A stretch of DNA of 6,510 nt from an uncultured Bacillota bacterium (lineage in GTDB: Bacteria; Bacillota; Clostridia; Oscillospirales; Oscillospiraceae), in contig CALACZ010000079.1 in the NCBI GenBank assembly GCA_937890735.1, positions 1 through 6,510 of the forward strand, read 5' to 3'. Position numbers and translations under genes: made by a program. The notes below the pieces were generated by a model. The model was not told the DNA's origin and made no database searches. It saw nothing but the letters and a program-made list of their open reading frames with translations. Shown piece after piece: positions 1-6,327 of the stretch; the first letter of the stretch is position 1; every line of letters starts with the position of its first letter.

Positions 1-1711
1 AGCCGACATAGCCGGGAGGCGAGCCGATGAGCTTGGAAACGCTGTGCTTTTCCATATACTCCGACATATCCAGCCGGATGAGCGACTCGACCGACGAGAA
101 CAGCTCCGCCGCAAGCTGCTTGACCAGCTCCGTCTTGCCCACGCCTGTCGAGCCGACAAAGATGAACGACACCGGGCGGCGCTTGGGCGAGATGCCCACG
201 CGGTTGCGGCGGATGGCGGCGGACACGGCGTGCACCGCCTCGTCCTGTCCCACGATGTGCTGCTTGAGATGCTCCTCGAGCGAGCGCAGCTGCTCATATT
301 CCTGCGCCTGAATTTTGCTGGCGGGGATGCGCGTCCACATTTCGATGATGCGCGCGAGGTTTTCGATCGTCAGCGCGGGCTTCGGCTCTTCCTCCAGAAG
401 CGCGATCCTCTGCTCCAGCTGCATTTTGCGGCTGCGCAGCGTCGCCATGCGCTCAAAATCGTCCGGCTGCTTTTCCGCCGCGTCCAGCAGCATATTGAGC
501 TCCAGATCCAGATCGTCGCGCTCTTTCTTCGCCGCCGCGAGGTCGCTGATGGACTTGCAGCGCAGATTCACATCCGAGCACGCCTCGTCCAGCAGGTCGA
601 TCGCCTTGTCGGGCAGGAAACGGTCGGTAATATAGCGCTCCGACAGCACGACTGCCTGCCGCGCGATCTCCGGCGAGATGGAAACGCCGTGGAAGCTCTC
701 ATAATAGTGCGCCACGCCGCGCAGGATGGCGATCGCCTCATCCATCGTCGGCTCGTTCACGGTCACGGGCTGGAAGCGGCGCTCGAGCGCGGCGTCCTTT
801 TCGATGTGCTTGCGGTATTCGTTGAACGTCGTCGCGCCGATGACCTGGATCTCGCCGCGCGAGAGCGCGGGCTTGAGGATATTTGCCGCGTTCATCGAGC
901 CCTCGGCGTCGCCCGCGCCGACGAGATTGTGCACCTCGTCGATGACGAGGATGATGTTGCCGAGCTTGCGGACCTCCTCGATCAGCCCCTTCATGCGGCT
1001 TTCAAACTGCCCGCGGAACTGCGTGCCCGCGACGAGCGCGGTGAGGTCCATCAGATAGACCTCCTTGTCCTGCAATTTGAACGGGACTTCCTTTTTGACG
1101 ATCTTCTGCGCCAGGCCCTCGGCGATGGCGGTCTTGCCGACGCCCGGCTCGCCGATCAGACAGGGGTTGTTCTTCTGACGGCGGTTCAAAATTTGAATGA
1201 CCCGCTCGGTCTCCACCTCGCGCCCGACCACTGCATCGAGTTTGCCGTCGCGCGCCTTCTGCGTGAGATTCTGGCAGTAGGTGTCCAGATATTTATGCTT
1301 TTTGCTCTGCTTCGGCTGCTTTTCGCCGCCGGAGCGTCCACTTTTGGGTTCGGGCTGGGTCGCGGGCAGGTTTTGCTCGCCATCCTGATCGCCGGCATTG
1401 CCGAAGAGCTTATTGAGGAACGGGAACGTCGCCGTCTGGCTGTCCTGCTCGTCATCGTCGCTGCCGTCCTGCTCCTGCCCGGAGAGCATCCCCTCCAGCG
1501 AGCCGAGCGCCTCCGACATTTCGCCGCTCAGATTTTCCAGATCGTCGTCGGTGATGCCCATGCGCTGCATCATGTCGTCCACAGGCTTGATGCCGAGCGA
1601 ACGGGCGCACTTGAGGCACAGACCCTCATTGACGGTAGTTCCGTTTTCGATTTTTGTGATAAAGATCACGGCAAGATTTTTCTTGCATTTTGAACATAAG
1701 GTCGGTTTCAT
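1..1711 (-). CDS. clpE: ClpE-type AAA+ unfoldase (Clp protease ATP-binding subunit), 3' end outside window
   Basis: This Hsp100/Clp ATPase is expected to unfold damaged proteins in the cytoplasm and pass them to the ClpP peptidase. The visible 570 residues begin with a zinc finger, CxxC-22 residues-CxxC (Cys6, 9, 32, 35), in place of the paired Clp-N repeats of ClpC or ClpB. An acidic, low-complexity linker follows (about 76-135). AAA+ domain 1 has Walker A GEPGVGKT (187-194), Walker B ending in D258-E259, a pore loop QFRG (231-234) and the arginine-finger region ERRF (310-313). A short middle domain (about 388-445) with a UVR-like coiled coil is the ClpC/ClpE size, not the long ClpB arm. Domain 2 starts near 485 with Walker A GSTGVGKT (520-527), where Ser replaces the usual Pro, and the window ends at the GYVG pore loop. 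Family members are about 700-800 residues, so roughly a quarter is missing. The ATG has a good ribosome site 10 nt upstream. ClpC is the main alternative, but the zinc finger favours ClpE. No CtsR operator is visible upstream. Confidence 0.92.
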   Translation of the reverse strand, partial: MKPTLCSKCKKNLAVIFITKIENGTTVNEGLCLKCARSLGIKPVDDMMQRMGITDDDLENLSGEMSEALGSLEGMLSGQEQDGSDDDEQDSQTATFPFLNKLFGNAGDQDGEQNLPATQPEPKSGRSGGEKQPKQSKKHKYLDTYCQNLTQKARDGKLDAVVGREVETERVIQILNRRQKNNPCLIGEPGVGKTAIAEGLAQKIVKKEVPFKLQDKEVYLMDLTALVAGTQFRGQFESRMKGLIEEVRKLGNIILVIDEVHNLVGAGDAEGSMNAANILKPALSRGEIQVIGATTFNEYRKHIEKDAALERRFQPVTVNEPTMDEAIAILRGVAHYYESFHGVSISPEIARQAVVLSERYITDRFLPDKAIDLLDEACSDVNLRCKSISDLAAAKKERDDLDLELNMLLDAAEKQPDDFERMATLRSRKMQLEQRIALLEEEPKPALTIENLARIIEMWTRIPASKIQAQEYEQLRSLEEHLKQHIVGQDEAVHAVSAAIRRNRVGISPKRRPVSFIFVGSTGVGKTELVKQLAAELFSSVESLIRLDMSEYMEKHSVSKLIGSPPGYVG

Positions 1712-1721
1712 AACTGGGGTT

Positions 1722-1727
1722 CTCCTT
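1722..1727 (-). promoter_or_regulatory. Ribosome binding site of clpE
   Basis: The minus strand reads AAGGAG, ending 10 nt before the ATG at 1711. It supports this start, which also keeps the whole N-terminal zinc finger in the protein. Confidence 0.85.
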
Positions 1728-1748
1728 ATATCGCGTTTCTTGAAAAGA

Positions 1749-1757
1749 AGTATAGCA
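1749..1757 (-). promoter_or_regulatory. Extended -10 promoter for clpE
   Basis: The minus strand reads TGCTATACT: a TATACT hexamer one base from the sigma-A consensus TATAAT, preceded by TGN as in extended -10 promoters. At a 17-nt spacing the -35 position (1772-1777) reads TAGCGC, a poor match to TTGACA, which fits reliance on the extended -10. The transcript would start near 1742, giving a leader of about 30 nt that includes the ribosome site. The element stands out as AT-rich in a very GC-rich gap. This is a visual call; no expression evidence is available. Confidence 0.65.
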
Positions 1758-1766
1758 TACGCTCCG

Positions 1767-1799
1767 CCGCCGCGCTACGTCCAAATCTCGGCGCGGCGG
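1767..1799 (-). repeat. Perfect 9-bp GC-rich inverted repeat between the propeller gene and clpE
   Basis: CCGCCGCGC (1767-1775) and GCGCGGCGG (1791-1799) are perfect reverse complements separated by 15 nt. The repeat begins 10 nt past the stop codon of the propeller gene, where a terminator for the upstream operon would be expected. However, no U-run follows the stem on the minus strand; the first T-rich stretch is about 20 nt further on. It could be a weak or factor-assisted terminator, an RNA 3'-end stabiliser, or, because its clpE-proximal arm overlaps the -35 position, an operator. Chance pairing in GC-rich DNA cannot be excluded. Confidence 0.5.
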
Positions 1800-1809
1800 G
1801 CAGGTCCTG

Positions 1810-2973
1810 TCAGGGGATATACAGCGAGCCGCTGCCGCCGCTGATAAGGATGGCAGAGCCGTCGGCGCGCTGGATGACATCGGTCGCCGCCGCGACGTTG
1901 TCGGTCGAGGCGTAGAGCGTCATCGTTTCGTCATAGATACGCAGGTCGCTCGCCGTGAGCACGGCGATATACTTGCCAGCGGCGGAAAGATCGAGAATTT
2001 CCTCGCCGATGAACAGACTGCCCTTTTCCGTCCCGTCCGTGCCGAGCGTCACGACCGAGTAGCGGCTGCCCGCCTTATACATATTCAGGCAGAGCGTCAA
2101 AAATCCGCTGCCGCCGTCGTCAAAATCCTTGAGATAGGAGTCGGCGTAGGAATAGCGCCCGAGCAGCGTGCCGTCGAGCTTCAGCCAGCTCGCGGTCTGC
2201 TCGCCGATGGCGAGCAGCGTATCGTCGGAGAGAAATTCGAGGTCAAAGATCAGCTCGTCGCCGAGCGGGAGCTCGTGCAGCGGCTCATCCTGCGCGGTGT
2301 CAAACAGCACCACGCTGCTCTGGAACATTCCCTCCTGCTGCCCGTATGCGACCGCCGCGAGATACTTTGCCCCCGTGCTGACGGTGCAGACCGGCAGATA
2401 GCGGCTGGACGACAGCCAGCGGTACGTTTTCGCGCCCGCGGCGTTATAGACATAGAGCACCGAACGGTAGCCGCTCTCCGACGTGGAGTAGCACACGCAG
2501 TCGTCGGCGGAAATATCCGCGTCCAGAATGGCGCGCTCGCTTGTGATCTGCAAGATCGTCCCCTTGCGGCGGCTGACGGCGCACAGGCTCGTCCCGCCCG
2601 CGTCAAAGCAGAGCGCGGCATCCTTGCCCACGCGCAGCTCCGGCAGGCTCATCTGCATTTGCAGCGACGCCTGCTCCGCGCCGTTCGCGTCAAACACCGT
2701 CACGCCCGAGACCGACGCCAGCGCCAGCCCGTCGCCGAGTCCCGCATAGCGGTTGCCGCTGTGCGCGTCAAACGAAAAGTGCCCGGTGTGGCTCGTTTCG
2801 GTGACGTTCAGGTACTTAAAATAGCGCCGCAGCGCGTCGGTGTTGAGGCTGTCTCGGAAGATATACAGCGCGCAGCCGCCCAGCACCAGCAGCAGAATGA
2901 GCGAAAAGAGCAGAATGCGGCGCAGGAGCTTTTTGCCCTGCGGCGTGTGCATGCGGGATACGTTATCCGACAT
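1810..2973 (-). CDS. Membrane-anchored beta-propeller protein, DUF5711-like
   Basis: This 387-residue protein has a short basic N-terminus (GKKLLRR, 13-19), one hydrophobic segment (about 20-39) and then a large domain predicted to lie outside the membrane. The rest (about 55-387) is a succession of short beta-strand-like units in WD40/PQQ-propeller style, such as SVVLFDT, SWLKLDG and DLRIYDE. It has no catalytic motif I recognise. The overall architecture matches the DUF5711 proteins of Clostridia, whose function is unknown; the family name is from recall and is tentative. The start at 2973 is chosen over an in-frame ATG at 2997 because GGGGAGGT lies 8 nt upstream of it. This start overlaps the end of truA by 11 nt, so translation is probably coupled. 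The hydrophobic segment contains LGGC (31-34), which resembles a lipobox, but the hydrophobicity continues past the Cys, so a membrane anchor is likelier. It is the last gene of the operon. Confidence 0.7.
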   Translation of the reverse strand: MSDNVSRMHTPQGKKLLRRILLFSLILLLVLGGCALYIFRDSLNTDALRRYFKYLNVTETSHTGHFSFDAHSGNRYAGLGDGLALASVSGVTVFDANGAEQASLQMQMSLPELRVGKDAALCFDAGGTSLCAVSRRKGTILQITSERAILDADISADDCVCYSTSESGYRSVLYVYNAAGAKTYRWLSSSRYLPVCTVSTGAKYLAAVAYGQQEGMFQSSVVLFDTAQDEPLHELPLGDELIFDLEFLSDDTLLAIGEQTASWLKLDGTLLGRYSYADSYLKDFDDGGSGFLTLCLNMYKAGSRYSVVTLGTDGTEKGSLFIGEEILDLSAAGKYIAVLTASDLRIYDETMTLYASTDNVAAATDVIQRADGSAILISGGSGSLYIP

Positions 2974-3727
2974 GGAAGCTGACCTCCCCGTCCTCATACC
3001 AGAGCTTTGTCATATACAGCCCTCCCGGCGGCACGGTCGGACCTGCCGCGGTGCGGTCGCCGCGCGCGAGCAGCTCGCCGATGGCGTCCGGGTCGATCTT
3101 GCCCTCCGCCGCCCAGACGAGCGTGCCCGCCATGGCGCGCGCCATGTTGTAAAGAAAGCCGTTGGCGCACACGCGCAAATAGATCATATCCCCCTCGCGC
3201 TCCACATCGTAGTAATAGACGTGCCGGACGGTGCTCTTCACATCCGTGCCGACCGAGCGCACGGCGGCAAAATCGTGCTCGCCGACGAACTGCTGCGCCG
3301 CGCGGCGCATGACCGTCTCATCCAGGCGCTTGGGATACAGCCATGCGCGGTTAACATAAAACGGGTCGCGCAGCGGCGAATTGTATATCTGATAGGTATA
3401 TTCCTTGCGCACGCACGAGCCGATGGCGTTGAAGCTGTCGGGCACGTCCATCGCGCGCATGACCGCAATATCGTCCGGCAGGTGCGTGTTGAGCGCATAC
3501 GGCAGCCGGTCGGTCGGGATGCGGGCATCGGTGCGGAAATTTGCCACATAGCAGCGCGCGTGCACACCCGCGTCGGTGCGCCCGCAGCCGGTCATATGCA
3601 CGCGGTGACCCACGACCATCTGCGCCGCGCGCTCGAGCGTCTGCCCGACGCTCACATCGCGCTTCTGCACCTGCCAGCCGTGGTACGCCGTGCCGATGTA
3701 CTTGAGAACGAGTGCAATGTTCCGCAT
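2963..3727 (-). CDS. truA: tRNA pseudouridine synthase A (TruA)
   Basis: TruA converts uridines at positions 38-40 of the tRNA anticodon arm to pseudouridine. The 254-residue length is normal for a bacterial TruA. The N-terminal motif YIGTAYHGWQ (10-19) is present, as is the catalytic motif GRTDAGVHA (49-57) with the nucleophile Asp52. KEYTYQI (108-114) and the C-terminal motif GFLYNMAR (190-197), which helps form the active site, are also present. Some positions differ from the usual sequence: FNAIG (99-103) stands where FHARF-like residues are common, and Ala196 sits where Val is frequent. The essential Asp is intact, so activity is expected. The gene lies 23 nt after ecfT, the standard Firmicutes order, and its 3' end overlaps the propeller gene. 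The ribosome site AAGGAA lies 8 nt before the ATG. In many Firmicutes rplM and rpsI come next, but here they do not. Confidence 0.97.
   Translation of the reverse strand: MRNIALVLKYIGTAYHGWQVQKRDVSVGQTLERAAQMVVGHRVHMTGCGRTDAGVHARCYVANFRTDARIPTDRLPYALNTHLPDDIAVMRAMDVPDSFNAIGSCVRKEYTYQIYNSPLRDPFYVNRAWLYPKRLDETVMRRAAQQFVGEHDFAAVRSVGTDVKSTVRHVYYYDVEREGDMIYLRVCANGFLYNMARAMAGTLVWAAEGKIDPDAIGELLARGDRTAAGPTVPPGGLYMTKLWYEDGEVSFHVG
2982..2989 (-). promoter_or_regulatory. Ribosome binding site that fixes the propeller gene start
   Basis: GGGGAGGT on the minus strand, inside the end of truA, lies 8 nt before the ATG at 2973. The in-frame ATG at 2997 is upstream of this site and has no comparable purine-rich sequence in front of it. 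Confidence 0.8.
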
Positions 3728-3735
3728 AGTAATTG

Positions 3736-3741
3736 TTCCTT
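3736..3741 (-). promoter_or_regulatory. Ribosome binding site of truA
   Basis: AAGGAA on the minus strand lies 8 nt before the ATG at 3727, in the 23-nt gap after ecfT. The gap holds no room for a terminator, which supports cotranscription with the ECF genes. Confidence 0.8.
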
Positions 3742-3750
3742 AAATGTTCG

Positions 3751-4554
3751 TTAAAGTCCGTAATTTCGCAGGACGATCGCCGCCGCGAGCACCACTGTGC
3801 CAAGCCCCAGCGCGAGCACGTCGCGCCGCGCATAGCGGAGCTGGTGCAGCCGCGTGCGCCCCTCGCCGCCGTGGTAGCAGCGGCACTCCATTGCCGTTGC
3901 CAGCTCGTCGGCGCGGCGGAAGGCGCTGATAAACAGCGGCACAAGAATGGGCACCATCGCCTTGGCGCGCGCGAGGAGGTTGCCGGATTCAAAGTCCGCG
4001 CCGCGCGCCTTCTGCGCGGCGATGATCTTGTCGGTCTCCTCAATGAGCGTGGGGATAAAGCGCAGCGCAATGCACATCATCATCGCAAGCTCGTGCACCG
4101 GCACATGGAGCTTCTTGAGCGGCCCGAACAGGTTTTCCAGCGCGTCGGTGAGCGCGATGGGCGAGGTCGTGTAGGTTAACATAAATGTTCCCGTCACCAG
4201 CATGGAGATGCGCAGCACCATAAAGATCGCGCTGCGGATGCCCTCGCGCGTAATGCGGAAGATCCAGAACGAGACGAGCGTCTCGCCGCTGGTGTAAAAC
4301 AGGTTGAGGACCGCCGTGAGGATGATGACCAGCAGCAGCGGCTTGAGGCTCTTGAGAATGACAGACAGCCGGATGCGCGAGGCGGCGATGACCGCCAGCA
4401 GCACGATGAGCATCATGCCGTAGCCCGCCGCGCCCTTTGCCAGAAACAGCGCGACGATGTAGAGGACCGTCCAGATGAGCTTTGTGCGCGGGTCGAGCCG
4501 GTGGATGACCGTATTTCCCGGGAAAAACTGCCCGAGCGTGACGTCTTTAAGCAT
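3751..4554 (-). CDS. ecfT: ECF transporter transmembrane scaffold EcfT
   Basis: EcfT is the membrane subunit that joins the two EcfA ATPases to interchangeable substrate-binding S components. The 267-residue protein opens with the family-typical stretch HRLDPRTKL (18-26) and has hydrophobic segments near 26-40, 44-60, 71-88 and 111-130, with another at the C-terminus (about 247-261). The two cytoplasmic coupling helices that contact the ATPases are marked by short Arg motifs: AQKARGADF (180-188) and AMECRCYHGGEGRTR (221-235). The first carries the classical Ala-Arg-Gly; the second reads Cys-Arg-Cys but keeps the Arg. The ATG at 4554 is preferred to an in-frame GTG at 4563 because GGGAGGTG lies 6 nt upstream and overlaps that GTG. 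The gene overlaps the end of ecfA2 by 8 nt and precedes truA. No S component is nearby, as is usual for the shared group II module, so the substrate cannot be told. Confidence 0.95.
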   Translation of the reverse strand: MLKDVTLGQFFPGNTVIHRLDPRTKLIWTVLYIVALFLAKGAAGYGMMLIVLLAVIAASRIRLSVILKSLKPLLLVIILTAVLNLFYTSGETLVSFWIFRITREGIRSAIFMVLRISMLVTGTFMLTYTTSPIALTDALENLFGPLKKLHVPVHELAMMMCIALRFIPTLIEETDKIIAAQKARGADFESGNLLARAKAMVPILVPLFISAFRRADELATAMECRCYHGGEGRTRLHQLRYARRDVLALGLGTVVLAAAIVLRNYGL

Positions 4555-5416
4555 GGCGCGCACCTCCCTGCCGGAGCTGCAAAATGACCTGCGCCGCCTG
4601 CTGCGGCGTAAAGACCGCCGTGGGCACGTCCAAGCCGCGCCGCCGCAGCTCCAGAAAGACGCGCGTCAGCTCCGGCACGTCCAGCCCGATGCGCTCCAGC
4701 TCCTGCGCGTGCCGGAATACCTCCTGCGGCGTGCCGGTCATGGCAACGTGCCCGCCGTTCATGACGATCAGGCGGCTCACGTTCGCCGCGACCTCCTCCA
4801 TGGAGTGGCTGACCATAATGACGGTGGCGTTCTGCGCCGCCTGATAGTCGCGGATGTTCTGCAAAATGCTCTCGCGCCCCGCCGGGTCGAGCCCCGCCGT
4901 CGGCTCATCGAGAATGAGCACGTCGGGCTGCATGGCGATCACGCCCGCGATGGCGACGCGCCGCTTCTGCCCGCCGGACAGGTCAAACGGCGAGCGCTCC
5001 AGCTCCGCCTGCGAAATACCCACAAAGCCTGCCGCGCGCAGCACGCGTTCGTGAATTTCGTCCTCGCCGAGACCCATATTTTTCGGTCCGAATGCAATAT
5101 CGCGGTACGCTGTCTCTTCAAAAAGCTGTGCCTCGGGGTACTGAAACACCAGTCCCACGCGAAAGCGCACCTGCCGCGTGAATTTTTTATCCTTCCAAAT
5201 ATCCTCGCCGTCAAACAGCACGCGCCCGGATGTCGGCTGAAGCAGCCCGTTGAGGTGCTGGATGAGCGTGGACTTGCCCGAACCGGTGTGCCCGATCAGC
5301 CCCAGAAATTCGCCGCGCTCTATTTTCAGGTTCACATCCTGCAAAGCGACGTGCTCAAAGGGCGTCCCGGCGCTGTACAGGTGTGAAAGGTTTTGTAGCT
5401 CTAAAATCGGATTCAA
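4547..5416 (-). CDS. ecfA2: ECF transporter ATPase EcfA2
   Basis: This is one of the two cytoplasmic ABC ATPases that power ECF uptake of vitamins and micronutrients; it pairs with EcfA1 beneath EcfT. The 289-residue protein has Walker A GHTGSGKST (42-50), the Q-loop in FQYPEAQLFE (91-100), ABC signature LSGGQKRR (146-153), Walker B LILDEPTAGLD (167-177) with Glu171, and the switch His204 in SHSMEE. The Q-loop wording FQYPEAQLF is characteristic of EcfA2 and contrasts with FQNPDNQ in the neighbouring EcfA1. A C-terminal extension after about residue 230 is typical of EcfA. The start codon is TTG: GGGAGG lies 9 nt upstream and the next in-frame Met is residue 114, too late to retain Walker A. 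It follows ecfA1 by 29 nt and overlaps ecfT by 8 nt. Confidence 0.95.
   Translation of the reverse strand: MNPILELQNLSHLYSAGTPFEHVALQDVNLKIERGEFLGLIGHTGSGKSTLIQHLNGLLQPTSGRVLFDGEDIWKDKKFTRQVRFRVGLVFQYPEAQLFEETAYRDIAFGPKNMGLGEDEIHERVLRAAGFVGISQAELERSPFDLSGGQKRRVAIAGVIAMQPDVLILDEPTAGLDPAGRESILQNIRDYQAAQNATVIMVSHSMEEVAANVSRLIVMNGGHVAMTGTPQEVFRHAQELERIGLDVPELTRVFLELRRRGLDVPTAVFTPQQAAQVILQLRQGGARHA
4561..4568 (-). promoter_or_regulatory. Ribosome binding site that fixes the ecfT start
   Basis: GGGAGGTG on the minus strand, within the last codons of ecfA2, lies 6 nt before the ATG at 4554. The alternative GTG start at 4563 is part of this purine-rich site, which makes it unlikely to be used. Confidence 0.8.
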
Positions 5417-5425
5417 GTCGTTTGT

Positions 5426-5431
5426 CCTCCC
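5426..5431 (-). promoter_or_regulatory. Ribosome binding site supporting the TTG start of ecfA2
   Basis: GGGAGG on the minus strand lies 9 nt before the TTG at 5416. No in-frame ATG or GTG is suitably placed, and homology to ABC ATPases begins within a few residues of the TTG. Confidence 0.8.
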
Positions 5432-5445
5432 GATGGGGATCGTAT

Positions 5446-6327
5446 CTACCGTCGAAGGTCACGGATATAGTCCAGCAAAAGTCCGGCGCACGCTTCCGCG
5501 CTGTACGCGCCGAGCGGAAAATCACAGCCCGCTTCATTGAGCGTGTATAAAAGCTCCGTCGTCTCCGGCACGGCGAGCCCCGCGCTGCGCAACAGCTCGA
5601 CCTGGGAGAACACCTCGTCCGGCGTGCCGTCGGCGAGAATTTTGCCCTCGCGCATGGCGATCACACGCTGCGCGCGCGCCGCCTCCTTCATATGGTGCGT
5701 GATGAGCACGATCGTGATGCCCTGTTCGCGGCTCAGGCGCTCGATGGTGTCGATGACCTCGCGCCTGCCCTGCGGATCGAGCATCGCCGTCGGCTCGTCG
5801 AGCACGATGCACTTCGGGCGCATGGCGATCACGCCCGCGATGGCGACACGCTGCTTCTGCCCGCCGGAGAGCAGGTGCGGCGCATAGGCGCGGTAGTCAT
5901 ACATCCCCACCTGCCGCAGCGCCTCATCGACGCGGCGGCGAATTTCGTCCGGCGCTACGCCGAGGTTTTCCGGCGCGAACGCCACATCCTCCTCGACCAC
6001 GTTCGAGACGATCTGGTTATCCGGGTTCTGAAACACCATGCCGACGCACCGCCGAATCTCCAGCAGTAGCGCCTCATTCTTTGTATCCATGCCCCAGACG
6101 TGCACGCTGCCGCCCTGCGGCAGCAGGATCGCGTTAAAATGCTTGGCGAGCGTGGATTTTCCGCACCCGTTGTGCCCCAGCACCGCCACAAAGCTCCCCT
6201 GCTCGATCGTGAGGTCGAGATTGTCAAACACGACGTGCTCCGTCTGCCCCTCGGCGGCGGGATAGCTGTAGCGCAGATGCTCCACGCGGATGGCGGAATT
6301 TGAATTTTGTTCGCTTCTAAGTTCCAT
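5446..6327 (-). CDS. ecfA1: ECF transporter ATPase EcfA1
   Basis: This is the partner ABC ATPase of the ECF module; ATP binding and hydrolysis by the EcfA1-EcfA2 pair drives transport through EcfT. The 293-residue protein has Walker A GHNGCGKST (51-59), Q-loop FQNPDNQIV (99-107), signature LSGGQKQR (153-160), Walker B IVLDEPTAMLD (174-184) with catalytic Glu178, and switch His211 in THHMKEA. The FQNPDNQ sequence is typical of EcfA1. The ATG follows the stop of the preceding gene directly (TAAATG), with a moderate ribosome site GGTGGG 8 nt upstream, so its translation may depend on ribosomes finishing that gene. An in-frame GTG at codon 15 has no ribosome site, so the ATG is kept. No promoter is visible between the two genes, so the operon probably starts beyond the right edge. 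Confidence 0.95.
   Translation of the reverse strand: MELRSEQNSNSAIRVEHLRYSYPAAEGQTEHVVFDNLDLTIEQGSFVAVLGHNGCGKSTLAKHFNAILLPQGGSVHVWGMDTKNEALLLEIRRCVGMVFQNPDNQIVSNVVEEDVAFAPENLGVAPDEIRRRVDEALRQVGMYDYRAYAPHLLSGGQKQRVAIAGVIAMRPKCIVLDEPTAMLDPQGRREVIDTIERLSREQGITIVLITHHMKEAARAQRVIAMREGKILADGTPDEVFSQVELLRSAGLAVPETTELLYTLNEAGCDFPLGAYSAEACAGLLLDYIRDLRR

Noticed and set aside
44..1693. A 549-codon open frame on the plus strand opposite clpE
   Set aside because: It is antisense to a gene with clear AAA+ motifs, its product is a low-complexity mix of Arg, Leu, Ala, His and Asp with no recognisable domain, and such frames are common opposite GC-rich coding DNA.
1712..1809. CtsR or CIRCE heat-shock operator before clpE
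   Set aside because: I looked for GGTCAAA direct repeats and for the CIRCE TTAGCACTC half-sites on both strands and found neither.
2872..2881. Lipobox-like LGGC in the propeller protein
   Set aside because: Hydrophobic residues continue after the Cys, so the segment reads better as a single membrane anchor. Lipoprotein processing is possible but not supported enough to call.
2275..2982. Plus-strand open frame of 235 codons opposite the propeller gene
   Set aside because: Its translation is an Arg/Ala/Gln/His-rich composition artefact lying opposite a gene with a good ribosome site and membrane anchor.
2974..2997. Longer N-terminus for the propeller protein from the ATG at 2997
   Set aside because: It has no ribosome site, whereas the ATG at 2973 has GGGGAGGT at ideal spacing. 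The extra eight residues add no feature.
4555..4563. GTG start for ecfT at 4563
   Set aside because: This GTG is part of the ribosome site GGGAGGTG that serves the ATG at 4554.
4475..5386. Plus-strand open frame of 303 codons opposite ecfA2
   Set aside because: The opposite strand carries a full ABC ATPase with all its motifs; this frame shows no domain.
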